A stretch of DNA of 64,000 nt from Pseudomonas sp. B21-015 (GCF_024749285.1 NZ_CP087196.1:2418001-2482000); one strand, 5' to 3'. Positions 1 to 13,203 are shown, counted from the stretch's first letter. Notes: a model not told the origin generated them from the sequence alone. Program-made: numbers and translations.

Positions 1-27
1 TTTTGCAGTGATCGAAAAATCGCAGGC

Positions 28-55
28 AAAAAAACGCCCCGAACCAGTTGGGGCG
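28..55 (-). terminator. Intrinsic terminator of aceA
   Basis: A perfect 6-bp GC stem (CGCCCC/GGGGCG) with a 9-nt loop is followed on the reverse strand by seven T residues. It lies about 70 bases after the aceA stop codon, so it most likely ends the aceA transcript. Confidence 0.85.
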
Positions 56-123
56 TCAGATGGGCGGCTTTGCGGTTAGCTTTTTATTCGGTCCGCAAGG
101 GCCGTTTGCTCATGTACAGCCAA

Positions 124-1449
124 TCAGTGGAACTGTTCTTCTTCGGTCGAACCGGTCAGCGCGGTCACCGAGGACGAGCCACCTTGAATCACGGTGGTCA
201 TGTCGTCGAAGTAGCCGGTGCCCACTTCCTGCTGGTGAGCCACGAAGGTGTAACCCTTGGCAGCGTCAGCGAACTCTTGCTCTTGCAGCTTCACGTAGGC
301 CGTCATGTCGTTGCGGGCATAGTCGTGCGCCAGGTTGAACATGCTGTGCCACATGTTGTGAATGCCGGCCAGGGTGATGAACTGATGCTTGTAGCCCATG
401 GCGGACAGTTCGCGCTGGAACTTGGCGATGGTCGCGTCGTCCAGGTTTTTCTTCCAGTTGAAGGAAGGCGAGCAGTTGTACGACAGCAGTTGGTCCGGGT
501 ATTCCTTTTTGATCGCTTCCGCGAAGCGACGTGCTTCATCCAGATCCGGCTTGGCGGTTTCGCACCAGATCAGGTCGGCGTACGGCGCGTAAGCCAGGCC
601 GCGAGCGATGGCTTGGTCGAGGCCGGCGCGCACTTTGTAGAAGCCTTCCTGGGTACGTTCGCCAGTCACGAACGGCTGGTCGTACGGGTCGCAATCGGAA
701 GTCAGCAAATCAGCCGCGTTAGCGTCGGTACGAGCCAGGATGATGGTCGGCGTACCGGCGACGTCAGCTGCCAGACGGGCAGCGGTCAGCTTCTGTACGG
801 CTTCCTGGGTCGGAACCAGTACTTTGCCGCCCATGTGGCCGCATTTTTTCACGGAGGCCAGTTGGTCTTCGAAGTGAACGCCGGCGGCGCCTGCTTCGAT
901 CATGCTCTTCATCAGCTCGTAAGCGTTCAGTACGCCACCGAAACCGGCTTCAGCGTCAGCCACGATCGGTGCGAAGTAGTCGATGTAACCTTCGTCGCCC
1001 GGGTTCTTGCCGGCTTTCCACTGGATCTGGTCGGCACGACGGAACGAGTTGTTGATGCGCTTGACCACGGTTGGAACCGAATCCACCGGGTACAGCGACT
1101 GGTCCGGGTACATCGACTCGGCGGAGTTGTTGTCCGCAGCCACTTGCCAGCCCGACAGGTAGATCGCCTGGATGCCGGCCTTGACTTGTTGCACAGCCTG
1201 GCCGCCGGTCAGGGCGCCCATGCAGTTGACGAAATCTTTCTCAGGGCGGAAGGACGGTTTGGCACCCTGGGTGACCAGGTTCCAAAGCTTCTCGGCGCCC
1301 ATTTTTGCAAAGGTGTGCTCAGGTTGAACCGAGCCACGCAGACGGACGACGTCAGCAGCGGAGTAATTGCGTGTCACGCCTTTCCAGCGCGGGTTTTCAG
1401 CCCAATCTTTTTCGAGGGCTGCAATTTGCTGTTCGCGTGTCAGTGCCAT
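124..1449 (-). CDS. aceA: Isocitrate lyase
   Basis: Cleaves isocitrate to glyoxylate and succinate, the first step of the glyoxylate shunt, in the cytoplasm. The 441-residue protein has the family length and carries the catalytic KKCGH motif (Cys203) followed by MGGKVLVPT. The [10 protein letters not shown] and IWCETAKPD segments are also typical. The ATG at 1449 was chosen over an in-frame start 24 codons upstream: [16 protein letters not shown] is the usual N-terminus and a GAGG ribosome site lies nearby. The gene is monocistronic, with a terminator behind it and about 510 bases of leader and promoter DNA in front. Regulation by a dyad operator is suggested by the upstream site at 1895-1920. 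Confidence 0.97.
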   Translation of the reverse strand: MALTREQQIAALEKDWAENPRWKGVTRNYSAADVVRLRGSVQPEHTFAKMGAEKLWNLVTQGAKPSFRPEKDFVNCMGALTGGQAVQQVKAGIQAIYLSGWQVAADNNSAESMYPDQSLYPVDSVPTVVKRINNSFRRADQIQWKAGKNPGDEGYIDYFAPIVADAEAGFGGVLNAYELMKSMIEAGAAGVHFEDQLASVKKCGHMGGKVLVPTQEAVQKLTAARLAADVAGTPTIILARTDANAADLLTSDCDPYDQPFVTGERTQEGFYKVRAGLDQAIARGLAYAPYADLIWCETAKPDLDEARRFAEAIKKEYPDQLLSYNCSPSFNWKKNLDDATIAKFQRELSAMGYKHQFITLAGIHNMWHSMFNLAHDYARNDMTAYVKLQEQEFADAAKGYTFVAHQQEVGTGYFDDMTTVIQGGSSSVTALTGSTEEEQFH

Positions 1450-1852
1450 GGAGATAAACCTCGTCGCGTCTTTAATCGAAAGTGGTTCTGGGTGGACAAC
1501 TCCTGCGTGCCAAGTACGCAACTCAAAGGGCGTACAAGGCTGCTCGCTGACCAGAAGCTTAGGTGGTCAAGTCGGGTTCGGCGGGGAAGACGACGGGATG
1601 AACGATGGGCTCGAGGGGAAAGTGAGCAGGTAAGGGCGAACTGGCGAGCGCATTCGGGCGTCGTGGGCCTTGGTGCGAACTTCAGTGTGGTGCCGGGTTA
1701 CCTAATTACGCTTCCGTCCCTCGGGACAACTTCGTTCCAGTCGGCAACCTCGTCAAACGCACCTTGTGGGCGGTACAGACACGAATCGGCTCGCGGGGTA
1801 GGGTGCGAACGGCGATTCGAAAGCCCTTGCCAGGGCCTCTGATTAGCGGGAG
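1450..1852 (-). other. Long 5' leader of aceA
   Basis: If the promoter at 1860-1888 is used, the aceA messenger starts near 1853 and carries about 400 untranslated bases. I see no convincing gene in this stretch. The reading frames that cross it on the forward strand are antisense extensions of aceA. No clear riboswitch or attenuator was recognised. Confidence 0.4.
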
Positions 1853-1859
1853 CGAGGCC

Positions 1860-1888
1860 ATCATGCCTTTGCTTTTTTGGCTCGTCAA
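1860..1888 (-). promoter_or_regulatory. Candidate sigma-70 promoter of aceA
   Basis: On the reverse strand TTGACG (positions 1888-1883, five of six consensus bases) is followed after exactly 17 bases by CATGAT (1865-1860, four of six). It points toward aceA and sits directly next to the 11-bp inverted repeat at 1895-1920. This is a sequence match only; no start site is known. Confidence 0.5.
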
Positions 1889-1894
1889 ACGTTT

Positions 1895-1920
1895 TGTAGT
1901 GCTTTTTTTAAAGCACTACA
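1895..1920. promoter_or_regulatory. 11-bp inverted repeat, candidate RccR-type operator
   Basis: TGTAGTGCTTT and AAAGCACTACA form a perfect 11-bp inverted repeat around four T residues. The outer TGTAGT and ACTACA half-sites, 14 bases apart, match what I recall of sites bound by RccR, the RpiR-family regulator that controls aceA, glcB and related central-carbon genes in pseudomonads. The repeat lies just upstream of the -35 box. The repeat is directly visible; the regulator assignment is inference. Confidence 0.6.
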
Positions 1921-1960
1921 TCTTTGGTCTAATACGACTAATCAGTCAGTTTTTGGTGCT

Positions 1961-2722
1961 TTAGTCCAACGTATCGACTTTCACCCGCAGAGTCATGTCA
2001 TCCCGGCCCTGAGTCGAGTAGCTGCGGGTCAGGCCCTGTTTGTCGGCCTGAGTCTGGCGATTCATGCCGGCCAGGGTGATCCATTCGCCCAGTCGGCCGC
2101 TGACTGTTGTGTCGGTACTTTGCACGTTCACTACATCGGGACGTTCCTGGCTCATCCGGTCACGGTTAGTACTGATCGCCAGATGAACGATGTTTCCGGT
2201 GACGCTGGCGGTGACGTAGAAGCCCTGGGTGACATTGCGGTATTCGGTCTGGCTGCGCAGGTCGCCATAACTGTCGGTCTGGGTGCTGGTGAGCGGCACG
2301 CTTTGGCCGACCTGGATCAGCGCCGGTGCGCCTTCGCTGGCTTGAACCTGCTGGATGCCGCCGTCGCGGCTGTCGGTGCTGCGGTTGATGATGCGAGTCT
2401 GACTCGGTGCGGCGCCGTTCACCGAGTAGCCCTGATCGCCCTGAAAGTTGTTTTCGTTGGTATCTACGGTGATTAACAGGCGTTTGGGCGCGGTGTCCAG
2501 TTGTGCGAGGAAGGCCTTGAGTTCGTCGATCTTGCCGGGTTCGGCATTGACGATCAGTTGGTTGCCATAGGCGCTGACTTTGCCGTCCTTGCCGATGAAG
2601 TTTTGCGCCACCGGCAGCAGGTCGGCGCTGGTGCGGTAGTTCAGGGGCACGATCTCGGTGGCGGCCATGACCGTAAAACTGCAGGTCAGCAGCAGCGTGG
2701 TGAGCAGGGTGCGTAGGGACAT
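1961..2722 (-). CDS. Exported secretin-domain (NolW-like) protein
   Basis: A 253-residue protein with an N-terminal signal peptide (MSLRTLLTTLLLTCSFTVMA, likely cleaved after AMA/ATE). The following ~90 residues (EIVPLNYRTSADLLP ... NAEPGKIDELKAFLAQLD) have the repeated beta-alpha layout of the short N1/NolW domain of type II/III secretins. The C-terminal half resembles the start of a secretin core (VGQSVPLTSTQ..., GEWITLAGM). It is too short to make an outer-membrane ring. It is a conserved gene next to aceA in pseudomonads as far as I recall, with unknown role. The ATG was chosen because it begins the signal peptide; upstream codons run into a REP element. Confidence 0.75.
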   Translation of the reverse strand: MSLRTLLTTLLLTCSFTVMAATEIVPLNYRTSADLLPVAQNFIGKDGKVSAYGNQLIVNAEPGKIDELKAFLAQLDTAPKRLLITVDTNENNFQGDQGYSVNGAAPSQTRIINRSTDSRDGGIQQVQASEGAPALIQVGQSVPLTSTQTDSYGDLRSQTEYRNVTQGFYVTASVTGNIVHLAISTNRDRMSQERPDVVNVQSTDTTVSGRLGEWITLAGMNRQTQADKQGLTRSYSTQGRDDMTLRVKVDTLD

Positions 2723-2799
2723 ATCCGTTATCTCCGCAATCAAAGGTTTGATATTGCCAGTTTGTCGGCCCGGCGTGGTGCGAGTTGAATCACAGACAG

Positions 2800-2837
2800 C
2801 AAAACGCCCCGGCATCCGAGAATGCCGGGGCGTTTTG
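2800..2837. terminator. Bidirectional-looking terminator hairpin
   Basis: A perfect 16-bp stem CAAAACGCCCCGGCAT / ATGCCGGGGCGTTTTG with a 6-nt loop. Read on the reverse strand, the GC stem is followed by TTTTG, so it can terminate the roxA-acetyltransferase transcript. The gene that follows on the same strand, at 2722, would then have its own promoter. Confidence 0.8.
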
Positions 2838-2857
2838 TGGTGTTCCTGATGTGCATT

Positions 2858-2951
2858 TGTGGCGAGGGAGCTTGCTCCCGTTGGGCTGCGCAGCGGCCCT
2901 GAAAATTTGGGGCCGCTTCGCGACCCAGCGGGAGCAAGCTCCCTCGCCACA
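2858..2951. repeat. REP palindrome (GTGGCGAGGGAGCTTGCTCCC type)
   Basis: Two inverted copies of TGTGGCGAGGGAGCTTGCTCCCG flank a second inner GC-rich stem (GCTGCGCAGCGGCC ... GGCCGCTTCGCGACCCAGC). This is the paired-REP arrangement of fluorescent pseudomonads. A second element of the same subtype is at 34725-34859. Confidence 0.85.
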
Positions 2952-2955
2952 GGTC

Positions 2956-3381
2956 TCAGGCGGAGTGACGCACCATGTCCACATGCGGAATCCCGGCTTC
3001 CAGGAATTCCTCACTGACCATGCTAAAGCCCAATCGCTCATAGAACGCCGTGGCCTGCACTTGCGCACTCAGCATCTGCTGCTTCAGCCCGCGCTTCTCG
3101 GCTTCACCGATCACCGCTTGCATCAGCGCATCGCCAACCTTCAAACCGCGCCAGTCTTTCAGCACCGACACCCGGCCGATGTGACCATCGGGCAGCAGGC
3201 GGGCGGTGCCGATCGGAAAGTCGCCTTCGAGTGCGAGGAAATGCACCGCGCCCTCGTCATCGGCATCCCATTCCAGTTCAGGCGGAACGGATTGCTCGGC
3301 GACGAATACCGCTTCACGAATGCGCCGGATCTCGGCGTTATCCTTTTGCCAGTCTGCGACACGAACGTGAATTTTATTCAT
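2956..3381 (-). CDS. GNAT N-acetyltransferase (ElaA/YjcF-like)
   Basis: About 141 residues with a complete GNAT fold. The acetyl-CoA pyrophosphate loop region is IGRVSVLKDWRGLKVGDALM, and the C-terminal ATAFYERLGF motif is present. The N-terminus VRVADWQKDNAEIRRIREAVFVAEQSVPPELEWD resembles ElaA/YjcF proteins, whose substrate is unknown. The ATG at 3381 is chosen because it overlaps the roxA stop in ATGAATAA, a translational-coupling arrangement; a TTG two codons upstream is possible. It lies in a two-gene unit with roxA, and terminator 2800-2837 follows. Confidence 0.85.
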   Translation of the reverse strand: MNKIHVRVADWQKDNAEIRRIREAVFVAEQSVPPELEWDADDEGAVHFLALEGDFPIGTARLLPDGHIGRVSVLKDWRGLKVGDALMQAVIGEAEKRGLKQQMLSAQVQATAFYERLGFSMVSEEFLEAGIPHVDMVRHSA

Positions 3382-4543
3382 CGGCAAACCCCAGGCTTCC
3401 CTGTTTGATCAGTTCACACAGCAGGCCGCGACCGTCTTCATCGCTCAGCCAGTCGCCGAGATTGTCGACGTGCAGCGCATCGGCGGCGCAGATCATTTTC
3501 AGCAGCTCGCGCAACTTGCCCGGCAGATAACGGCTCTGGCCGCTGGCGAACAGCAGCAGGTCGTCATCGACTTCCGACCAGGCCAGACGCGCGCTCGGGT
3601 TGCGGATCAGCACCGCGCCTTGCTCGAGGCTGGCGAGCAGGTCGTCTTCTTCGATCTCTTCCGGGCCAACCACCAGTTCCGGGTAGCGCGGCTCGGTCAT
3701 GAACTGGCCGAACCAGGTCAGCAGCAGGCGCTCGTCGCTCATGTGCTCGGCCAGCAGGCTTTTCAGGCGATCGAGGGCGTCGTGCTGGATCTGATGAGGA
3801 TCAACCGCCGGCAGGGCGTCGGCGTCGGTGTAACGCTCTTCGTCCGACAGGAACTGGCTGAGGAAGTCGGTGAAGTGGGTCAGCACTTCAGCGGCGCTCG
3901 GGGCGCGGAAGCCGACCGAGTAGGTCATGCAATCATCGACAGCCACACCGCAGTGAGCCAGGCGCGGCGGCAGGTAGAGCATGTCGCCCGGTTCCAGCAC
4001 CCACTCATCGGTGGCTTCGAAATCGGCGAGGATGCGCAGATCGGCGTGTTGCAGCAGCGGGCTCTCGGAATCGCACATCTGGCCGATTTTCCAGTTGCGC
4101 TTGCCGTGGCCTTGCAGCAGGAACACGTCGTAGTTATCGAAGTGCGGACCGACGCTGCCACCCGGGGCGGCAAAGCTGATCATCACGTCGTCGACGCGCC
4201 AGCTCGGCAGGAAACGGAAGTTTTCCAGCAGTTCGGCAACTTCCGGCACGAATTGGTCGACGGCTTGCACCAGCAAGGTCCATTCGCGTTCTGGCAGTTT
4301 GCTGAATTCGTCTTCGGCGAACGGGCCACGGCGCAATTCCCAAGGGCGCTCGCCGTGTTCGATCACCAGGCGCGATTCGACTTCTTCTTCCAGCGCCAGG
4401 CCGGCCAGCTCGTCGGCGTCGATCGGGCTTTCGAAATCAGGAATCGCCTGACGGATCAGCAGTGGTTTTTTCTGCCAGTAGTCGCGCAGGAATTCCCGTG
4501 CCGTGATGCCGCCCAGAAGTTGAAGAGGAGTATCAGGATTCAT
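3374..4543 (-). CDS. roxA: Ribosomal protein uL16 arginine 3-hydroxylase (RoxA/YcfD)
   Basis: An Fe(II)/2-oxoglutarate-dependent JmjC-type cupin oxygenase of 389 residues, expected to hydroxylate an arginine of ribosomal protein L16. The metal triad is visible as HFD (His134, Asp136) and a distal His197 in LPPRLAHCGV. The flanking GGSVGPHFDNYDVFLLQGHGKR and GDMLYLPP motifs match E. coli YcfD. The C-terminal ~180 residues form the dimerisation/winged-helix part. The ATG at MNPDTPLQLL was preferred to a start eight codons upstream. Its stop codon overlaps the start of the downstream acetyltransferase. Confidence 0.93.
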   Translation of the reverse strand: MNPDTPLQLLGGITAREFLRDYWQKKPLLIRQAIPDFESPIDADELAGLALEEEVESRLVIEHGERPWELRRGPFAEDEFSKLPEREWTLLVQAVDQFVPEVAELLENFRFLPSWRVDDVMISFAAPGGSVGPHFDNYDVFLLQGHGKRNWKIGQMCDSESPLLQHADLRILADFEATDEWVLEPGDMLYLPPRLAHCGVAVDDCMTYSVGFRAPSAAEVLTHFTDFLSQFLSDEERYTDADALPAVDPHQIQHDALDRLKSLLAEHMSDERLLLTWFGQFMTEPRYPELVVGPEEIEEDDLLASLEQGAVLIRNPSARLAWSEVDDDLLLFASGQSRYLPGKLRELLKMICAADALHVDNLGDWLSDEDGRGLLCELIKQGSLGFADE

Positions 4544-4581
4544 GTGTAACCTATTGAAAATAAGCACTTTTCAGACGGGAA

Positions 4582-4607
4582 TAAAAACGCCCGGCGCTGC
4601 CGGGCGT
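4582..4607 (-). terminator. Intrinsic terminator of purB
   Basis: A 9-bp stem ACGCCCGGC/GCCGGGCGT with a 3-nt loop is followed on the reverse strand by a T run. It lies just after the purB stop codon and before roxA. Confidence 0.85.
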
Positions 4608-4629
4608 CTCAAACGGGTAAAGCGGTCGA

Positions 4630-6087
<1,458 letters not shown>

Positions 6088-6127
6088 TTACGCGTTACTG
6101 ACTACAAAGCGGTATTGCGGGCGCGGT

Positions 6128-6751
6128 TCAGCTGCTGCGCATCAGCGGGTAAAGCTCTTTAAGCAGTTTGCGACGGCTGATCACCAACTGCCAGCGATGA
6201 CCGCCCAACTGCCGCCACAGGCGTGCCGAACGAATCCCGGCCAGCAACAGCGCGCGGATTTTCGAGGCATTGCTCGGTTGCTGCAGGTTGCGCATGTCAC
6301 CATGCACCTGAATCCGTTGGCGCAAGGTGCTCAGGGTGTCCTGGTACAACGCACCGCAGGCGGCGATCACGTTTTCGTGAGCCGGGCCGAAGTGCTCGAC
6401 CTGGGACTGAATCTGCGGCAGGCGCTTGCCGATCACGTCCAGCATGTCATTGCGCTTGGCCAGTTGACGCTCCAGCCCCAGCATCGCGAGGGCATAGCGC
6501 AGCGGTTCGCGCTGAAGGGTGCTGGGGTCGCGCTCCAGGGCGCCGATCAGGGCGCGGTAACCGTCACGCAGGTTGATGTCGTCACCGCCATAGACTTCCA
6601 GCGTGTCCTTGGGGTCGCGAATCAACAGGCTGCCGAGCATGCAGGTCAGGCCGGCTTCGTTGGTCTGGCCGGTTTTGGCGATCTTGTCGACCAGCACGGC
6701 GGCGAGAAACACACCGCCCAGGGCTGTCAGTTGCTCCTGAGTCGGGCTCAT
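6128..6751 (-). CDS. hflD: High-frequency lysogenization protein HflD homologue
   Basis: A 207-residue, mostly alpha-helical protein. The segment [11 protein letters not shown]...[18 protein letters not shown] is characteristic of HflD (formerly YcfC), which lies next to mnmA and purB in many gammaproteobacteria. In E. coli it was linked to phage lambda CII stability and membrane association; its core cellular role is unclear. Its start overlaps the mnmA stop by four bases (ATGA), so the two genes are translationally coupled. Confidence 0.93.
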   Translation of the reverse strand: MSPTQEQLTALGGVFLAAVLVDKIAKTGQTNEAGLTCMLGSLLIRDPKDTLEVYGGDDINLRDGYRALIGALERDPSTLQREPLRYALAMLGLERQLAKRNDMLDVIGKRLPQIQSQVEHFGPAHENVIAACGALYQDTLSTLRQRIQVHGDMRNLQQPSNASKIRALLLAGIRSARLWRQLGGHRWQLVISRRKLLKELYPLMRSS

Positions 6752-7881
6752 GAGCGCTGACCCTTGCTGGTCCAGGGTTCGGCCACTTCGATCACGCCGC
6801 CGCCGAGGCAGATTTCGCCGTCGTAGAACACCACGGATTGGCCTGGGGTGACTGCGCGTTGCGGGTCATCGAAGGTCGCGCGGTAGCCGGAGGCAGTCTT
6901 TTCCAGCGTGCAAGGCTGGTCGCTCTGGCGATAACGCACTTTGGCGGTCAGCTTGCGCGGCTCGGTCAAATCGATCGGGTTGACCCAATAGATGTCCGAG
7001 GCGAGCAGGGCGCGGGAGAACAAATAAGGGTGATCATTGCCTTGGCCAACGATCAGTTCGTTGTGTTCCAGGTCTTTGATCAGCACGTACCACGGCTCGT
7101 CGCTGGCGTCTTTCAAGCCGCCGATTCCCAGGCCCTGACGCTGGCCAATGGTGTGATACATCAAGCCATGGTGACGGCCGATGACTTCGCCTTCGGTGGT
7201 CTTGATCTCGCCGGGCTGGGCCGGCAGGTATTGCTTGAGGAAGTCGCTGAAGCGGCGCTCGCCGATAAAGCAGATTCCTGTGGAATCCTTTTTCTTTGCG
7301 GTGGCCAGGTCGTGTTTCTCGGCAATCGCGCGCACTTCGGGTTTTTCCAGCTCGCCGACCGGGAACAGCGTCTTGGCGATCTGTTCGCCGCCGACGGCGT
7401 GCAGGAAGTAGCTCTGGTCCTTGTTCGGATCCAGGCCCTTGAGCAATTCGGTGCGACCATCGATGTCGCGGCGGCGCACGTAGTGGCCGGTAGCAATCAG
7501 GTCGGCGCCGAGCATCATGGCGTAATCGAGGAACGCCTTGAACTTGATTTCGCGGTTGCACAGGATGTCCGGGTTCGGCGTGCGACCGGCCTTGTATTCG
7601 GCCAGGAAATGCTCGAACACGTTATCCCAGTACTCGGCGGCGAAGTTGGCGGTGTGCAGCTTGATGCCAATCTTGTCGCACACGGCCTGAGCGTCCGCCA
7701 GGTCATCCATGGCGGTGCAGTACTCCGTTCCATCGTCTTCTTCCCAGTTCTTCATGAACAGGCCTTCCACCTCATAGCCCTGCTCGATCAGCAGGAGAGC
7801 GGAAACGGAAGAGTCCACGCCGCCGGACATACCGACAATGACGCGCTTCTTTTGTGTGTCAGAAGGGGCTGGATCACGCAT
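6748..7881 (-). CDS. mnmA: tRNA-specific 2-thiouridylase MnmA
   Basis: Adenylates and then thiolates U34 of tRNAs for Lys, Glu and Gln. The 377-residue protein carries the PP-loop [12 protein letters not shown] near its N-terminus and the two catalytic cysteines, Cys108 in NPDILCN and Cys204 in [10 protein letters not shown]. Sulfur reaches it through the TusBCD-TusE relay, whose genes lie at 29-30.5 kb in this window. It overlaps hflD by 4 bp and follows the Nudix gene by about 60 bases. Confidence 0.97.
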   Translation of the reverse strand: MRDPAPSDTQKKRVIVGMSGGVDSSVSALLLIEQGYEVEGLFMKNWEEDDGTEYCTAMDDLADAQAVCDKIGIKLHTANFAAEYWDNVFEHFLAEYKAGRTPNPDILCNREIKFKAFLDYAMMLGADLIATGHYVRRRDIDGRTELLKGLDPNKDQSYFLHAVGGEQIAKTLFPVGELEKPEVRAIAEKHDLATAKKKDSTGICFIGERRFSDFLKQYLPAQPGEIKTTEGEVIGRHHGLMYHTIGQRQGLGIGGLKDASDEPWYVLIKDLEHNELIVGQGNDHPYLFSRALLASDIYWVNPIDLTEPRKLTAKVRYRQSDQPCTLEKTASGYRATFDDPQRAVTPGQSVVFYDGEICLGGGVIEVAEPWTSKGQRS

Positions 7882-7940
7882 AGGGATTCAATGAGTGTCT
7901 TGAAAAAGGACGCGATTCTAGCAGGCCGAAGCCCGCAAGG

Positions 7941-8387
7941 CTAAAGAGAAGGGCGGATCAGTTCGAGACCGAAGTGTTTGCCGTCCAGATAATCATCGAT
8001 ACAGCGGATGATCAGCTCACTGCGCCAGTTTGCGCGCTGTTGCAGCAGTTCGTCACGCGTCAGCCATTTTGCGCCGACGATGCCGTCGTCCAGCTGATAG
8101 TTCGGGCGGTGTTTGAGCGGCTTTGCGGTGAAGCAGACCCGCTGGTAGGTCACGCCGTTGCTCGGGGCGGTGTAGAGATAAATGCCCACCACGCCTGTCG
8201 GCTCGACGTCCCAGCCGGTTTCCTCGAGGGTTTCGCGCACGGCGGCTTCGATTAGGGTTTCGTCCGGGTCCAGATGGCCGGCCGGTTGGTTGAGCACCGT
8301 TTGTCCGTGCTTGAGTTCTTCGACCATCAGGAAGCGACCATTGTCTTCGACGATGGTGGCGACGGTGATGTGGGGTAGCCAATCCAT
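7941..8387 (-). CDS. nudJ: Nudix hydrolase, NudJ-like
   Basis: A 148-residue Nudix protein with the box GHLDPDETLIEAAVRETLEETGWDVE matching GX5EX7REUXEEXGU. The N-terminus PHITVATIVEDNGRFLMVEE is like NudJ (YmfB), a phosphatase of thiamine pyrophosphates and nucleoside di/triphosphates that neighbours mnmA in enterobacteria as well. Substrate specificity is inferred from context. It is the first gene of a nudix-mnmA-hflD run on the reverse strand. Confidence 0.88.
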   Translation of the reverse strand: MDWLPHITVATIVEDNGRFLMVEELKHGQTVLNQPAGHLDPDETLIEAAVRETLEETGWDVEPTGVVGIYLYTAPSNGVTYQRVCFTAKPLKHRPNYQLDDGIVGAKWLTRDELLQQRANWRSELIIRCIDDYLDGKHFGLELIRPSL

Positions 8388-8424
8388 GAAGCTTCCTCGA
8401 ATCTTGAATATTGAAATACGGTTA

Positions 8425-8531
8425 CTGTGGGAGCTGGCTTGCCTGCGATTGCGGTGGGTCAGTCGAAATCAATGGTGAATGATAAACCGCTATCGCAGCG
8501 GTGCGGCGATCCGACAAGCCAGCTCCCACAG
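8425..8531. repeat. REP palindrome (GTGGGAGCTGGCTTG variant)
   Basis: CTGTGGGAGCTGGCTTG and its inverted copy CAAGCCAGCTCCCACAG enclose about 70 bases with an inner GCGATTGCGG / CCGCTATCGC pairing. It lies between the Nudix gene and idh and accounts for most of this 230-base gap. Confidence 0.85.
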
Positions 8532-8573
8532 GCTCGGGTTCTGACCGATAAATATGTGTGACCGCCAGAAACA

Positions 8574-8597
8574 GAAACCCCGGCACTGGGCCGGGGC
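8574..8597 (-). terminator. Intrinsic terminator of idh
   Basis: CCCCGGC/GCCGGGG with a 5-nt loop, followed on the reverse strand by TTTCTGTTTC. It lies about 20 bases downstream of the idh stop codon. Confidence 0.75.
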
Positions 8598-8617
8598 TTC
8601 CTTGCATCCTTACAACC

Positions 8618-11337
<2,720 letters not shown>

Positions 11338-12594
11338 ATGGGATACAAGAAGATTCAGGTTCCAGCCGTCGGCGACAAAATCACCGTCAACGCGGACCAT
11401 TCTCTCAATGTTCCTAACAACCCGATCATTCCCTTCATCGAAGGCGATGGTATTGGCGTTGATATCAGCCCGGTCATGATCAAGGTTGTCGATGCTGCTG
11501 TTAAGAAGGCTTACGGTGGCGAGCGCAAAATTTCCTGGATGGAAGTCTACGCCGGGGAGAAAGCGACTCAGGTTTACGATCAGGACACCTGGCTGCCTCA
11601 GGAAACTCTGGACGCGGTCAAGGATTACGTGGTTTCCATCAAGGGTCCTCTGACCACCCCGGTTGGCGGTGGCATCCGTTCCCTGAACGTGGCCCTGCGT
11701 CAGCAGCTCGACCTGTATGTCTGCCTGCGCCCGGTGCGCTGGTTCGAAGGCGTACCGAGCCCGGTCAAAAAGCCAGGCGACGTCGACATGACCATCTTCC
11801 GCGAAAACTCGGAAGACATTTATGCCGGTATCGAATGGAAAGCTGGTTCGCCGGAAGCGACCAAGGTCATCAAGTTCCTAAAAGAAGAAATGGGCGTCAC
11901 CAAGATCCGTTTCGACGAAAACTGCGGTATCGGCGTCAAGCCGGTCTCCCTGGAAGGCACCAAGCGTCTGGCGCGCAAGGCCCTGCAGTATGTGGTCGAC
12001 AACGATCGCGACTCGCTGACCATCGTGCACAAAGGCAACATCATGAAGTTCACCGAAGGTGCCTTCAAGGAATGGGCCTACGAAGTGGCCGCTGAAGAAT
12101 TCGGCGCGACCCTGCTCGACGGCGGTCCATGGATGCAGTTCAAGAACCCGAAAACCGGCAAGAATGTCATCGTCAAGGATGCCATTGCCGACGCCATGCT
12201 CCAGCAGATCCTGCTGCGCCCGGCAGAATACGATGTGATCGCGACCCTGAACCTCAACGGCGACTACCTCTCCGACGCCCTGGCGGCCGAAGTGGGCGGT
12301 ATCGGTATTGCGCCGGGTGCGAACCTGTCCGACACCGTGGCCATGTTCGAAGCGACCCACGGCACCGCGCCGAAGTACGCCGGCAAGGACCAGGTCAACC
12401 CGGGTTCGTTGATCCTGTCCGCTGAAATGATGTTGCGTCACATGGGCTGGACCGAAGCGGCCGATCTGATTATCAAGGGCACCAATGGTGCAATTTCGGC
12501 CAAAACCGTGACCTATGACTTCGAACGTCTGATGGAGGGCGCGAAACTGCTGTCGTCTTCTGCGTTTGGTGATGCGCTCATCTCGCATATGTAA
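11338..12594 (+). CDS. icd: Isocitrate dehydrogenase (NADP+), dimeric, phosphorylatable type
   Basis: A 418-residue TCA-cycle enzyme of the E. coli Icd family. [13 protein letters not shown] holds Ser115, the equivalent of the serine phosphorylated by AceK, and [19 protein letters not shown] is the metal-binding region. The start [15 protein letters not shown] is preceded by GGAG and preferred to a start 23 codons upstream. Phosphorylation at this site diverts isocitrate into the glyoxylate shunt encoded by aceA at the left of the window. It is monocistronic, with a terminator at 12623-12664. Confidence 0.97.
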   Translation: MGYKKIQVPAVGDKITVNADHSLNVPNNPIIPFIEGDGIGVDISPVMIKVVDAAVKKAYGGERKISWMEVYAGEKATQVYDQDTWLPQETLDAVKDYVVSIKGPLTTPVGGGIRSLNVALRQQLDLYVCLRPVRWFEGVPSPVKKPGDVDMTIFRENSEDIYAGIEWKAGSPEATKVIKFLKEEMGVTKIRFDENCGIGVKPVSLEGTKRLARKALQYVVDNDRDSLTIVHKGNIMKFTEGAFKEWAYEVAAEEFGATLLDGGPWMQFKNPKTGKNVIVKDAIADAMLQQILLRPAEYDVIATLNLNGDYLSDALAAEVGGIGIAPGANLSDTVAMFEATHGTAPKYAGKDQVNPGSLILSAEMMLRHMGWTEAADLIIKGTNGAISAKTVTYDFERLMEGAKLLSSSAFGDALISHM

Positions 12595-12622
12595 GTCGCA
12601 CATGTAAGCAGATTCATGCAAC

Positions 12623-12664
12623 AAAAAACCGCCCGACTCAAGTGATTGAATCGGGCGGTTTTTT
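12623..12664. terminator. Bidirectional terminator between icd and cspD
   Basis: CCGCCCGA/TCGGGCGG stem with a 14-nt loop, flanked by six A residues on the left and eight T residues on the right. It can stop the converging icd and cspD transcripts. Confidence 0.88.
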
Positions 12665-12687
12665 TTGACTGGATGGCAGGTGCGAAC

Positions 12688-12978
12688 TTATGCCGTAACG
12701 GTCTGTTGTCCGGCGGGGGCGACGACGCTGTGAATGTCCTGAGCTGCGCCGATATTGACCGCGTGAAGGCCCTTGGGGCCCTGAGTGATGTCAAAGACGA
12801 CGGGTTGGCCGGCTTTCAGGGTTTTATAACCGTCCATCTGGATGGCCGAATAATGGGCGAACAGATCGTCGTTCTTGCCATCCTCAATGATGAAGCCGTA
12901 ACCCTTGGCATTATTGAACCATTTGACCTTGCCTTTGTACGTGCCCTTGACCGTCTCGTTGTCCTTGACGCCTGACAT
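12688..12978 (-). CDS. cspD: Cold-shock-domain protein CspD
   Basis: A 96-residue single-stranded nucleic-acid-binding protein. The cold-shock domain begins at [16 protein letters not shown] with the RNP1 motif KGYGFI and RNP2-like DLFAHYS. Upstream of the domain there are about 14 extra residues ([14 protein letters not shown]), longer than the usual CspD N-terminus. The ATG at 12978 fits an AGAGGG ribosome site eight bases upstream better than the alternatives at 12984 or 12996. Placement next to clpS-clpA is the usual one. In E. coli CspD is a stationary-phase replication inhibitor. Confidence 0.9.
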   Translation of the reverse strand: MSGVKDNETVKGTYKGKVKWFNNAKGYGFIIEDGKNDDLFAHYSAIQMDGYKTLKAGQPVVFDITQGPKGLHAVNIGAAQDIHSVVAPAGQQTVTA

Positions 12979-12999
12979 ACCCATATCCCTCTGCAACAG

Positions 13000-13015
13000 A
13001 CTCCATCACTGGAGT
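13000..13015. repeat. Short inverted repeat in cspD leader
   Basis: ACTCCA-TCAC-TGGAGT, a perfect 6-bp hairpin about 20 bases upstream of the cspD start. It could be a leader hairpin or operator; nothing more can be said from sequence. Confidence 0.35.
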
Positions 13016-13203
13016 ATCATCCAGTTCATCCGCAGTCTAATCTTGCAAACAGGATTGACTCCGCGGACCTTTTTTACCCACTGTGGGCTCTATTGTTTGT
13101 AACACCGTTTTCCCGATAGTCAAGGTGACCGGGTAGTCGGAGTTGAAATCGTCGATGGGCGCCCCCACCACTGTATTCGCACAACTGACGAACCTTTCTT
13201 TCC

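Noticed and set aside
70..1842. A 590-codon forward frame covering aceA and its leader
   Set aside because: Antisense to aceA; no domain and no conserved start. Its existence reflects codon bias.
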